Shown here: positions 9,557 through 18,040 of the stretch, piece after piece
Layout of the letters: each line of letters begins with the position of its first letter
How positions within the stretch are numbered: the stretch's first letter is position 1
NCBI RefSeq assembly: GCF_004363295.1
Contig: NZ_SNYQ01000001.1
Span: forward strand, 124,001-188,000
Direction of reading: 5' to 3'
Source: Mesocricetibacter intestinalis
Lineage (GTDB): Bacteria; Pseudomonadota; Gammaproteobacteria; Enterobacterales; Pasteurellaceae
DNA length: 64,000 nt
Position numbers and translations under genes: made by a program
The notes under the pieces: model-generated
What the model was told of the DNA's origin: nothing
Databases searched by the model: none
What the model saw: the letters and a program-made list of their open reading frames with translations, nothing else

Positions 9557-9593
9557 AAAAAAAGCGGTCGGATTGATGTCCGACCGTTTTTTT
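9557..9593. terminator. Bidirectional terminator between iolR and iolC
   Basis: CGGTCGG and CCGACCG form a 7-bp stem with an 8-base loop, with seven A before and a run of T after. It is shared by the convergent iolR and iolC genes. Confidence 0.85.
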
Positions 9594-9603
9594 ATGTAAG
9601 GAT

Positions 9604-11505
9604 TTATCGGTTACGCCAGAGCTGTATCAGCTTGCCGTAACGTGCGGATACCTGACGGATAAGTTCATCATCATCGATTTCTCCCGCCAGCCAGGCAGCG
9701 GAAGGCTGGGCGAAAATGGTACGGCCGACGGCGAATCCCTTCACCATTTCCACACCGGCAGCCTGACTAAATACGGATTTAAAATAATCTTCCGGCGCAT
9801 CCAAACCTAAGATCAGAATACCGCGGCAGTAACTGTCATAATGCTGGATAATTTCGCTGATTTGCCGCCAAGATTGGTTGGATAGCCCCGGAAGTTTCCA
9901 CCAATCCGGTTTTAATCCCTGTTGATAGAAGTGGCTCAGGATTTCGGCATAATAATGTTCGTCCTGCGGCATATCCGCCGGTAAAATAACTTCCAGCAGT
10001 AACTCGTGTCCGCTGCGACAGCAAGCCTGATAAACCTGTTGTAAGGTTTCTTCCTGTTCCCGTTTTAGCTCATCGCTATCCAGAGGATGGTAAAATACCA
10101 GACATTTTACAATATGTTCCTGCGGCCAGCTGGTGAGCTGAGTACCGAGATCGCCGTGTTCCAAGCGCAGTGGGCGCGAGGAGGGAAGTTCGATCGGTCG
10201 CCCGATCCACCAACCTTTGCCCGTGATCTGATTGAGGGCGGCCTGACCGAAGGTGGTATCGGCAAGGATACCCGCTTGCTCAGGTTTCAATCCCTGTTGT
10301 TGCGCCGTTTGTTCCGCGGCTTGGGCTAACAGTCGTTTTAATTTGGGGATACGCTGAATATCCGCACCGCATTTTGCGGCAATATCCACTAATTGTTTAC
10401 GGTGATCAAAAGCAAAGATACAGAGATCTTGCCAATGGGTTTTTCTTGTGGTTACCCGGTGCAGGTGATTTAAGTTTTGATCTAAATCCGGACGAGCCAC
10501 CTTATCCTGTCTGGCCAGATAGTCATCCAGTTCCGCTTTGGTCGGCATGGCCGGTGCACAACCGTGGCGAGAAACCACCAAGGCTCCGCAGGCATTGGCA
10601 TAGCGACAGGACTGTTCCCAGCCTTCTTGATTAATATAACCGCGCAGCAATCCGGACATAAAGGCATCGCCGGCGCCGAGTACGTTTAATACCTCAACTT
10701 TTACGCCGTAAACGTTTAAGCCGCCGTCCAGGTCTTCCGGAATCTCTCCTTCGAATACGGAACAGCCTAAGGCCCCCCGTTTACAGACCAGGGTCGCTCC
10801 GCTGCATTGACGTACATTTTTCAATGCGCTCAGGGTATCGGTGGAACCGCCGGCAATATGGAATTCCTCTTCCGTACCTACAATCACATCGAAGTGATGT
10901 AATACCTCCTGCAGCGATTTAGTTACCGCCGCGGAATCAATAAAGCGGGTTTCACCGTCGCCCAAGGAGGTTAATCCCCATAGTACCGGTCGATAATCAA
11001 TATCCAGTAAGCGCTTGGTATTATTACGTTCGGCATAATGCAACGCGGTTAATACTGCTTCTCTGGTTTTCGGATGGGATAAATGGGTGCCGGTAATGGC
11101 CAGGGCTTTAGCCGAAGCAATATAATCTTCGCTGAAGTCCTCTTTACTGATTGCCATATCGGCGCAGTTATCACGGTAAAAAATCAATGGGAAAGTATCC
11201 TGATCTTTGATACCGAGAATTACCAATGCGGTAAGCCGCTCTTTATCCGTAATCAAATGGCTGGTATCCACTCCGACACGCTGTAGCTCTTCCCTGAGAA
11301 AACGTCCCATATGTTCGTCGCCGACCCGGGCCAGCATGGAAGATTTTATACCCTGTACCGCCGTGCCGTAGGCAACGTTACCGGAAGAGCCGCCCAAGTA
11401 TTTGGCGAAAGAAGAAACATCCTCTAATCTGGCACCTATTTGTTGTGCGTAGAAATCGACGGCCACCCTGCCCAGGCAGATTAAATCAAGGGATTTTTTA
11501 GTCAT
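9604..11505 (-). CDS. iolC: Bifunctional 5-dehydro-2-deoxygluconokinase with C-terminal DUF2090 (aldolase-like) domain
   Basis: A 633-residue two-domain enzyme. Residues 1 to about 325 form a PfkB-type kinase (GRVAVDFYAQQIG at the start, NVLGAGDAFMSG with the catalytic Asp near residue 275) that phosphorylates 2-deoxy-5-keto-gluconate at C6. The remaining 300 residues are a DUF2090 domain with a class I aldolase-like look (IFAFDHRKQL at its start), annotated in related proteins as cleaving the phosphorylated intermediate to dihydroxyacetone phosphate and malonate semialdehyde. No separate iolJ is seen in the window, which supports that role. It is downstream of the sugar porter on the same strand, 28 bases apart. 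Confidence 0.92.
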   Translation of the reverse strand: MTKKSLDLICLGRVAVDFYAQQIGARLEDVSSFAKYLGGSSGNVAYGTAVQGIKSSMLARVGDEHMGRFLREELQRVGVDTSHLITDKERLTALVILGIKDQDTFPLIFYRDNCADMAISKEDFSEDYIASAKALAITGTHLSHPKTREAVLTALHYAERNNTKRLLDIDYRPVLWGLTSLGDGETRFIDSAAVTKSLQEVLHHFDVIVGTEEEFHIAGGSTDTLSALKNVRQCSGATLVCKRGALGCSVFEGEIPEDLDGGLNVYGVKVEVLNVLGAGDAFMSGLLRGYINQEGWEQSCRYANACGALVVSRHGCAPAMPTKAELDDYLARQDKVARPDLDQNLNHLHRVTTRKTHWQDLCIFAFDHRKQLVDIAAKCGADIQRIPKLKRLLAQAAEQTAQQQGLKPEQAGILADTTFGQAALNQITGKGWWIGRPIELPSSRPLRLEHGDLGTQLTSWPQEHIVKCLVFYHPLDSDELKREQEETLQQVYQACCRSGHELLLEVILPADMPQDEHYYAEILSHFYQQGLKPDWWKLPGLSNQSWRQISEIIQHYDSYCRGILILGLDAPEDYFKSVFSQAAGVEMVKGFAVGRTIFAQPSAAWLAGEIDDDELIRQVSARYGKLIQLWRNR

Positions 11506-11533
11506 GTTATACCTCTTCTTATTTATTTTTATA

Positions 11534-12943
11534 TTATTTGGCGATGATACCGTTGCGTTTCGCCAGTAATAAACTTTCCATTTTCTCTAGGGAAACTCCT
11601 TTGGTTTCAGGTACATAACGAATCAGGAAAAAGAATCCGATCACGCAGCAGGCGGAAAATACCCACATCGGGAAGGCACCGTGGAATTTTTCCAATAAGT
11701 ACGGATTTTCATTCATCATCGGGAAACTCTGGGAAACCACAAAGTTAAAGATCCAGTTGAAGGAAACGGCGATTGACAGCCCCTGCGCCCGCATATGATT
11801 AGGGAAGATTTCACCGATCAGAACCCACATACCTACGCCCCATGAGAAAGCATAGAAAATCATAAAGAAGATCATTCCGAACAGGGCCAGATATCCCGGA
11901 TTTTGCGTATACATGGCATAGGCAGTAATCAGTAACCCGACTGCAGCGCCGATGGCACCGGTTTTCATCAGCGGTAAACGTCCCAGTTTATCAAACAGAA
12001 TTGCGCCGATACCTATTCCCGCCAATTGGGCGATACCGATCCAAATGGTCTGGAACATGGCGGATTCCATATTGCCGGTGATGGTTTTCAGTACGGTCGG
12101 TGCATAATACATCATGACGTTGACGCCGCTGAGCTGTTGAAAGGTAGCCAGCGCACAGGCAACAAAAATGATAAATAATGCGCCCGGCCGTTTAAAATCG
12201 ATTTTCTGCTGTTGCAGCTGACCGTTTACCGTCATTGATTCTTTAATTTCCGCCAACAGATTTTTGGCATGTTGCGGGTTTGAGATTTTAGACAGGGTGA
12301 TTAAGGCGAGATCGTCCCGATTACGCATTACATCCCAACGCGGCGATTCCGGAATAAATCCCACCACCACACAGAACAGCAGACAAGGAATAACCTCGGA
12401 ACCCAACATATAGCGCCAGCCCATATCGATTAACCAGGCTTCGGTCATACCCTGAGCGATTTTATAGTTAACATAGAAGATAACGATTTGGCCGAATACC
12501 AGAGCGAAGTTATTCATGGCTGAAGCCGTTCCTCTGTAATCTTTCGGTGCGACTTCCGCAATGTACATCGGTGAAATCGCCGCCGCAATACCGACCGCTA
12601 AGCCTCCGATCATGCGATATACGATAAACCAGAAAAACGAATCCGCCAGTGCGGAGCCGATGGCGCTCACGGTAAAGAGAACGGCGGCGATAATCAATGT
12701 TTTTTTACGACCGATACGGCGAGCGATTTCACCGGAAAAAATTGAGCCTATAACACAGCCGATAACAACGTTGGAAACCGCCCAGCCGGTTTCTGCCGGC
12801 GAAAGTTGAAAATAGCTTTTTAATGCGTCGATAGCGCCGGATATGACCGAGGTATCGTAACCGAATAGTAATCCGCCCAATGAGGCGACTGCGCAGATTC
12901 GGATGATATAAGCCAAATTATGCTTTCTTGCCTTTTTCTCCAT
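11534..12943 (-). CDS. MFS sugar porter, probable myo-inositol:H+ symporter
   Basis: A 469-residue, 12-segment major facilitator protein. It shows the sugar-porter signatures: GGLLFGYDTSVISGAI in the first helix, RRIGRKKT after helix 2, PESPRWDVM at the end of helix 6 and YVPETKGVSLEKME at the C-terminus. IolT/IolF-type carriers belong here. Specificity for inositol is inferred from its position at the head of the iolC transcription unit and divergent from iolD; xylose or other sugar transport cannot be excluded from sequence alone. Confidence 0.85.
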   Translation of the reverse strand: MEKKARKHNLAYIIRICAVASLGGLLFGYDTSVISGAIDALKSYFQLSPAETGWAVSNVVIGCVIGSIFSGEIARRIGRKKTLIIAAVLFTVSAIGSALADSFFWFIVYRMIGGLAVGIAAAISPMYIAEVAPKDYRGTASAMNNFALVFGQIVIFYVNYKIAQGMTEAWLIDMGWRYMLGSEVIPCLLFCVVVGFIPESPRWDVMRNRDDLALITLSKISNPQHAKNLLAEIKESMTVNGQLQQQKIDFKRPGALFIIFVACALATFQQLSGVNVMMYYAPTVLKTITGNMESAMFQTIWIGIAQLAGIGIGAILFDKLGRLPLMKTGAIGAAVGLLITAYAMYTQNPGYLALFGMIFFMIFYAFSWGVGMWVLIGEIFPNHMRAQGLSIAVSFNWIFNFVVSQSFPMMNENPYLLEKFHGAFPMWVFSACCVIGFFFLIRYVPETKGVSLEKMESLLLAKRNGIIAK

Positions 12944-13032
12944 CCTCTACCTCCTTTATGTGGTTGTACTCTGGTAAAAGAGCGTTAGTGAGTTATCGGA
13001 TATAAATTTAAAATAAATATTTCATATTGTTC

Positions 13033-13052
13033 AATAATAAAAATTTTATTTT
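13033..13052. promoter_or_regulatory. Candidate operator before iolD (box 3)
   Basis: ATAAAAATTTTATTTT resembles the core of box 1 (ATAAAAATTTCATTTT), one difference over 16 bases. It lies about 90-110 bases from the sugar-porter start. Because the whole region is AT-rich, this match is weaker evidence than the other boxes. Confidence 0.3.
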
Positions 13053-13067
13053 TAGATGGAGATCACA
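13052..13067. promoter_or_regulatory. Possible CRP site in the sugar porter/iolD control region
   Basis: TTAGA-N6-TCACA: the right half, in context GATCACATT, matches the CRP consensus well; the left half matches at three of five positions. Catabolite control of an inositol operon is biologically expected, but the site is only moderate. Confidence 0.3.
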
Positions 13068-13126
13068 TTATTTATGTTTTTATTGGAAAAATATTGGGTA
13101 ACTGATTTTTTACTGTTGTAAAAATT

Positions 13127-13165
13127 TTGATCTATGTCGCATTTATAAAATTTTTATTTCAAAAA
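13127..13165. promoter_or_regulatory. Candidate operator before iolD (box 4, bipartite)
   Basis: TTGATCTAT (13127-13135) and ATAAAATTTTTATTTCAA (13145-13162) repeat the two parts seen before iolA/iolB. The second part, read on the minus strand, matches box 1 over about 18 bases. It is 77-115 bases upstream of the iolD start. Confidence 0.5.
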
Positions 13166-13241
13166 TATTTAAAATTAAAATTTTTTTACTAAAATTGTAA
13201 CCGTTATGCGACGGCATGAAATAATAACTAGGAGAAGTATT

Positions 13242-15182
13242 ATGAAAACAATACGGTTAACGGTTGCCCAGGCGTTAGTTAAATTCCTTGATAATCAATA
13301 CCTTTGCTTTGACGATAAAAAGGTTAAATTTGTAGAAGGCATATTCGCTATTTTCGGGCATGGCAATGTATTGGGATTAGGTCAGGCCTTAGCGCAGGAC
13401 TGCGGCGAACTTATTCTGCGCCAGGGGCGTAACGAACAGGGAATGGCGCACGCCGCCATCGGCTTTGCCAAGCAGAAATTACGTAAACAGATTTATGCCT
13501 GCACCTCTTCCGTAGGGCCCGGAGCCGCTAATATGCTCACGGCTGCGGCCACCGCCACCGCCAACCGTATTCCTCTCTTGTTGTTACCGGGCGATGTATT
13601 TGCTTCCCGCCAACCGGATCCGGTACTACAACAAATTGAACAATCCTATGATTTGAGCCTTAGCACCAATGATGCCTTTCGAGCGGTAAGTAAATATTGG
13701 GACAGAATTCAGCGCCCGGAACAATTAATGACGGCCTGTATTAATGCCATGCGGGTGTTGACCGATCCGGCCGAAACCGGTGCGGTAACCCTTTGTCTGC
13801 CGCAGGACGTACAGACGGAAGCCTATGATTTTCCGGAATATTTCTTTCAGAAAAGGGTTCATCGGTTGGAACGTACTCCACCGACAGAAGCAATGTTGCA
13901 GGAGGCGGTACAGCTGATTAAAACCAAGAAAAAACCATTAATCATCTGCGGCGGCGGGGTGCGTTATTCGGAAGCGGCCGAACAGTTGAAACACTTTGCC
14001 GAAGCATTTCATCTTCCTTTTGCAGAAACTCAGGCGGGAAAAAGTGCGGTTGTTTCCGAGCATAGTTTTAATGTGGGCGGCATTGGAGAAACCGGTTGTT
14101 TGGCGGCGAATCTACTCGCCAAAGAAGCGGATCTGATTATCGGTATAGGTACCCGCTACACGGATTTTACAACCTCCTCTAAATGGATTTTTCAGCATCC
14201 CGAGGTATCTTTCCTGAATATTAATATCGCCCGTTTCGACGCTTATAAGCTGGACGGCGTACAGGTGGTGGCGGATGCGGGAAAAACTTTGCAACAACTC
14301 ACCGCACTTTTGCAGGCGGAAAATTACCGTGGCCAATGGGGACAAGAGATTGCCGATGCAAAACAGCAGTTAAAACAGGAACTCGAGCGCCTTAATCGGA
14401 TAACCTACCGGGAAAATGATTTTATTCCGGAAATCAACGATGCCCTTAATCGTGATGAGGTGTTTGCCGAATTTATTGATATGACGGGCTCCCGTTTAAC
14501 CCAAAGTCGGGTATTGGGGATTCTTAATCAAACCCTGGGGGAAGAGGATATTATTGTGGGGGCGGCCGGCAGCTTGCCGGGAGATTTACAGCGTACCTGG
14601 CAGAGTAAGGGGGAAAATACCTATCATCTGGAATACGGTTATTCCTGTATGGGCTATGAAGTAAATGCCGCATTGGGCGTTAAAATCGCCGAACCGCAGC
14701 GGGAAGTGTACGCCTTATTAGGCGACGGTTCCTATATGATGTCCCATTCCGAACTGATTACTTCTATCCAGGAAAATAAAAAAATCAATGTGATTCTGTT
14801 TGATAACATGGCCAACGGCTGTATTAACAATTTACAAATTGGGCATGGAATGGAAAGTTTCGGCACGGAATTTCGTTTCCGCAATCCGCAATCCCGACAG
14901 CTGGACGGTAATTTGATCCCGGTGGATTTCGCCATGAATGCCGCCGCTTACGGTTGTAAAACCTATAAGGTGAGTACGGAAGAAGAATTACGCCTTGCGC
15001 TGGAAGATGCGAAACAACAGAAAATATCCACCTTGATTGATATTAAAGTGCTGCCTAAAACCATGGCGCACGGTTACGGCAGTTGGTGGCATGTCGGTGT
15101 TGCCGAGGTGTCCGAACGGAAGGAAATTCAGCAGGCTTATGAAAATTCGCAGCGCCGGATCGAAGAGGCCAGATCTTACTGA
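13242..15182 (+). CDS. iolD: 3D-(3,5/4)-trihydroxycyclohexane-1,2-dione acylhydrolase (decyclizing)
   Basis: A 646-residue thiamine-diphosphate enzyme that opens the ring of the dione made by IolE, giving 5-deoxy-glucuronate. The catalytic Glu lies in [15 protein letters not shown], and the ThDP/Mg motif is [12 protein letters not shown] followed by NMANG. The start [16 protein letters not shown] at 13242 follows TAGGAGAAG; an in-frame ATG at 13206 would add twelve residues that have no counterpart in the family. It leads the iolD-iolE-iolG operon. Two uptake cores lie inside (14042 and 14301, opposite orientations). Confidence 0.95.
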   Translation: MKTIRLTVAQALVKFLDNQYLCFDDKKVKFVEGIFAIFGHGNVLGLGQALAQDCGELILRQGRNEQGMAHAAIGFAKQKLRKQIYACTSSVGPGAANMLTAAATATANRIPLLLLPGDVFASRQPDPVLQQIEQSYDLSLSTNDAFRAVSKYWDRIQRPEQLMTACINAMRVLTDPAETGAVTLCLPQDVQTEAYDFPEYFFQKRVHRLERTPPTEAMLQEAVQLIKTKKKPLIICGGGVRYSEAAEQLKHFAEAFHLPFAETQAGKSAVVSEHSFNVGGIGETGCLAANLLAKEADLIIGIGTRYTDFTTSSKWIFQHPEVSFLNINIARFDAYKLDGVQVVADAGKTLQQLTALLQAENYRGQWGQEIADAKQQLKQELERLNRITYRENDFIPEINDALNRDEVFAEFIDMTGSRLTQSRVLGILNQTLGEEDIIVGAAGSLPGDLQRTWQSKGENTYHLEYGYSCMGYEVNAALGVKIAEPQREVYALLGDGSYMMSHSELITSIQENKKINVILFDNMANGCINNLQIGHGMESFGTEFRFRNPQSRQLDGNLIPVDFAMNAAAYGCKTYKVSTEEELRLALEDAKQQKISTLIDIKVLPKTMAHGYGSWWHVGVAEVSERKEIQQAYENSQRRIEEARSY

Positions 15183-15219
15183 TGCAGGAATGCCGCTTAA
15201 TTAAAATGAGGAGCAAATA

Positions 15220-16116
15220 ATGAAAGCTGAAAATATAAAATTGGGTATCGCCCCTATCGGTTGGACCAATGATGACCTGCCGGAACTGGGGAGTGAAAAT
15301 ACTTTTGAGCAGTGTATCAGCGAAATGGCGCTGGCGGGCTATGTGGGCTGTGAAGTGGGGAATAAATATCCGCGCGATATTTCCGTACTGAAGCACAAAT
15401 TATCCCTTCGCAATATTCAGATCTGCAACGCCTGGTTCAGCACTTTCTTTGTGGACGGCAAAAAGCAGCAGACCATTGAAGAATTTATTAAACACCGGGA
15501 TTTCCTGGCCGCTATGGGAGCAAAGGTTATCGGCTGTTCCGAACAAAGCCGCAGTATTCAGGGCACGGATAAGTCCATTTTTAAAGAAAAACCGGTCTTT
15601 AGCGATGAGGATTGGCGCCTGCTTGCTGAAGGTTATAACGAATTAGCCCGATTAGCCGCTGAAAAAGGAATGAAAGTTTGTCTTCATCATCATATGGGTA
15701 CCGGAATTCAGACACCTGAAGAAATCGATCGCTATATGACGTTGGTTAACGATAATGTTTATCTACTGTTTGATTCCGGTCATCTGTATTATTCCGAAGG
15801 TTCTCAGCAGGCGATGTTGGCGGTATTGGAAAAATATATCAAGCGCATTGTTCATGTTCACCTGAAAGACGTAAGAGATGACATTGTCGCAGAGGTCAAA
15901 AATAATAATCTCAGCTTTTTACAAGGGGTGAAAAAAGGCACCTTTACCGTACCGGGCGACGGCGTCATAGATTTCAAACCGATTTTTGAGATTCTGGAAA
16001 AATATGATTACAAAGGCTGGATGGTGGTTGAAGCCGAGCAGGATCCGGCTCTGGCCAACCCGTTTGAATATGCTTTAAAAGGGCGTCAATACATTAAGCA
16101 AACCGCAGGAGTTTAA
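15220..16116 (+). CDS. iolE: Inosose dehydratase
   Basis: A 298-residue TIM-barrel protein of the xylose-isomerase-like (AP endonuclease 2) family. It dehydrates 2-keto-myo-inositol (scyllo-inosose) to the diketone used by IolD, with a divalent metal. The metal-binding region includes [26 protein letters not shown] and HVHLKD, with a late VVEAEQDP. It lies 37 bases after iolD, preceded by AGGAG, and 2 bases before iolG. Confidence 0.95.
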   Translation: MKAENIKLGIAPIGWTNDDLPELGSENTFEQCISEMALAGYVGCEVGNKYPRDISVLKHKLSLRNIQICNAWFSTFFVDGKKQQTIEEFIKHRDFLAAMGAKVIGCSEQSRSIQGTDKSIFKEKPVFSDEDWRLLAEGYNELARLAAEKGMKVCLHHHMGTGIQTPEEIDRYMTLVNDNVYLLFDSGHLYYSEGSQQAMLAVLEKYIKRIVHVHLKDVRDDIVAEVKNNNLSFLQGVKKGTFTVPGDGVIDFKPIFEILEKYDYKGWMVVEAEQDPALANPFEYALKGRQYIKQTAGV

Positions 16117-16118
16117 CT

Positions 16119-17129
16119 ATGATTAAGATTGGAATTATCGGCGCCGGCCGAATCGGCCGGGTTCATGCCGAAAGCCTGAGCAAATATGTTCAGGGCGCGG
16201 AAATCAAAGCCATTTCCGATGTAAAGGTCAGTGATGAATTAAAAAGTTGGGCGGCATCGAAAGGGATTCCTCATGTTTATACGGATTACCAAAAAATCTT
16301 ACAGGATCCGGAAATTGATGCGGTGTTAGTCTGTTCCTCAACCAATACGCACGCACCCATTTCTATCGAAGCGGCTCGCGCCGGAAAACATATTTTCTGT
16401 GAAAAACCGATCGATTCGGATGTTGAACGAATCAAGCAGGTGTTGGCCGAAGTGGAAAAAGCCGGCGTGAAGTTCCAGGTCGGGTTTAACCGTCGTTTCG
16501 ATCATAATTTTAAAGCCATTAAAGAACGGGTTGTGTCCGGTGATATCGGCGAACCGCATATTATCCGAGTAACCTCCAGAGATCCTGATGCACCGCCGAT
16601 TGATTATGTAAAGGTTTCCGGCGGAATGTTCTTTGATATGACCATTCATGATTTTGATATGATCCGCTATTTATCCGGCAGCGAGGTTACCGAGGTTTAT
16701 GCCAGCGGTGCCGTACTGGTAGATCCTGAAATCGGCCGAGCCGGCGATATAGATACGGCGGTGATTACGCTAAAACTGGCTAACGGCGCTATCGGCGTCA
16801 TCGATAACAGTCGTAAAGCGGTGTACGGTTATGATCAGCGTGCGGAAGTTTTCGGTTCGAAAGGTGCGGTACAAACCCGTAACGATACGGATTCTACCGC
16901 CGTTTATTCCTGTGAACGGGGAGTCATTGCCGAAAAACCGAAATACTTTTTCTTAGAACGCTATATGCAGTCTTTTGCCGATGAAATGCAGTGTTTTATT
17001 GCGTCGATTGTTAATGATACGCCGACGGCGGTTAATGGAAATGACGGCTTGCAACCGGTGCTGATTGCCATTGCGGCTAAACGCTCGCTAGATGAGGGCC
17101 GCCCGGTCAAATTAAGCGAGGTTGCCTAA
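16119..17129 (+). CDS. iolG: Inositol 2-dehydrogenase
   Basis: A 336-residue GFO/IDH/MocA-family oxidoreductase that oxidises myo-inositol to 2-keto-myo-inositol with NAD+, the first catabolic step. The Rossmann motif GIIGAGRIGRVHAE opens the protein, EKPID near residue 95 carries the active-site Lys, and DMTIHDFDMIRYLSG holds the catalytic Asp/His. It is the last gene of the iolD-E-G operon, starting 2 bases after the iolE stop. The genes together lack only a separate aldolase, which the IolC C-terminus may supply. Confidence 0.94.
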   Translation: MIKIGIIGAGRIGRVHAESLSKYVQGAEIKAISDVKVSDELKSWAASKGIPHVYTDYQKILQDPEIDAVLVCSSTNTHAPISIEAARAGKHIFCEKPIDSDVERIKQVLAEVEKAGVKFQVGFNRRFDHNFKAIKERVVSGDIGEPHIIRVTSRDPDAPPIDYVKVSGGMFFDMTIHDFDMIRYLSGSEVTEVYASGAVLVDPEIGRAGDIDTAVITLKLANGAIGVIDNSRKAVYGYDQRAEVFGSKGAVQTRNDTDSTAVYSCERGVIAEKPKYFFLERYMQSFADEMQCFIASIVNDTPTAVNGNDGLQPVLIAIAAKRSLDEGRPVKLSEVA

Positions 17130-17139
17130 CTTTGTATGA

Positions 17140-17173
17140 ACGGGCGCATTGTTTGCGCCCGTTATCTTTATTC
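17140..17173 (+). terminator. Terminator after iolG
   Basis: ACGGGCGCA and TGCGCCCGT form a perfect 9-bp stem with a 5-base loop. The tail TATCTTTATT is a weak T-tract, so termination may be incomplete. Confidence 0.7.
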
Positions 17174-17467
17174 CATTGGTTGGAAACCCCGTAAAAAATA
17201 ACGCCCTGGTTGTTCAGCGCGTTATCTATTTTATAGCTAGGTAAATAACCATAGGCTATAAGTATTGAATCAAAACGCTTCTGGGGCGAATAAAAATTCT
17301 CACTATAGAATGAATAAGGCAGATAACTAAACTTCAACTATAGGGGGAAGTTTACCCATAGATGGCACTGTAAGTATTTATTCTCTTTATTTGTCCTCAT
17401 TTACCCCAACCTTCGATTCCATTAAAATACCCCGGGTTTTATATACGTAGAGAGATAGGGGGAGAGA
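17163..17467. other. Intergenic stretch between iolG and psiE with no recognised gene
   Basis: About 300 bases without a convincing coding frame; the one open frame on the minus strand (17107-17337) runs back into the iolG end and has no recognisable family. Its 3-prime part must hold the psiE promoter. I looked for a PhoB box because psiE is phosphate-regulated in E. coli and did not see one. Confidence 0.5.
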
Positions 17468-17884
17468 GTGGAAGAGGAACAACTGGAGAAATTACCTAGG
17501 CTGGTAATCGGGGGATTAAAGCTTGTGCTAAATACGGCGCTGATTGCATTGGCTTTCGTGCTGATTATTGCGTTGATAAAGATTACTTATTCTCTCGGGA
17601 TTATGGTGTTGAATACATCTTCGGCGGTACCTTACGAGCTGGCGGAGAAAGCGGTAATGTTCTTTTTGTATTTCGGGTTTATCGGCTTAATCGTGCAGTA
17701 TTTTAAAAGCGGCTATCATTTTCCGTTGCGCTATTTTATCTATGCCGGGATCACCGCTATGTTGCGCTTGATTATTGTGGATCACGAAAGCGCACTGAAT
17801 ACCATTTTGTTTGCCGGGGCGATTTTAATTATGGTGGTGGCGCTTTGTCTGGTTCTTTATTCGGATAAGTTAAGAAATATTTAA
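17468..17884 (+). CDS. psiE: Phosphate-starvation-inducible PsiE-family membrane protein
   Basis: A 138-residue inner-membrane protein with four predicted membrane segments (about 14-38, 60-80, 88-105, 113-132), matching the PsiE family in length and in the stretch GYHFPLRYFIYAGITAMLRL. Its function is unknown; in E. coli its expression rises on phosphate starvation. The start is GTG at 17468 with the strong ribosome site AGGGGGAG just before it. It is monocistronic, ending at its own terminator. Confidence 0.88.
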   Translation: MEEEQLEKLPRLVIGGLKLVLNTALIALAFVLIIALIKITYSLGIMVLNTSSAVPYELAEKAVMFFLYFGFIGLIVQYFKSGYHFPLRYFIYAGITAMLRLIIVDHESALNTILFAGAILIMVVALCLVLYSDKLRNI

Positions 17885-17906
17885 TCGGGTTTTAGTTTAA
17901 ATTAAA

Positions 17907-17943
17907 GGCACGGGTATAAAGGATCCGTGCCTTTTGTATTTTT
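17907..17943 (+). terminator. Terminator after psiE
   Basis: GGCACGG and CCGTGCC pair across an 11-base loop, followed by TTTTGTATTTTT. Confidence 0.85.
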
Positions 17944-18001
17944 CTTCTTTGCTTATTGTTAGGAAGAAAAACGGCTAAAATTTTGACCGCTCTTTTACCT
18001 G

Positions 18002-18034
18002 CCCGGCTTTAGTGGGGATTGGATTAAAGCCGGG
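18002..18034. repeat. Inverted repeat near the end of the lactate permease gene
   Basis: CCCGGCTTTA and TAAAGCCGGG form a 10-bp perfect stem with a 13-base loop, just beyond the permease stop. There is no T-run on the minus strand, so it is more likely a 3-prime-end stabilising hairpin than an intrinsic terminator. Confidence 0.6.
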
Positions 18035-18040
18035 GTAGTG

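Noticed and set aside
12944-13241. AT-rich region before iolD as a replication origin
   Set aside because: No DnaA-box cluster was seen and the region is a normal divergent promoter with regulatory motifs.
17107-17337. Small minus-strand open frame between iolG and psiE
   Set aside because: No ribosome-binding site worth noting, it overlaps the iolG end and terminator, and the translation has no recognisable family.
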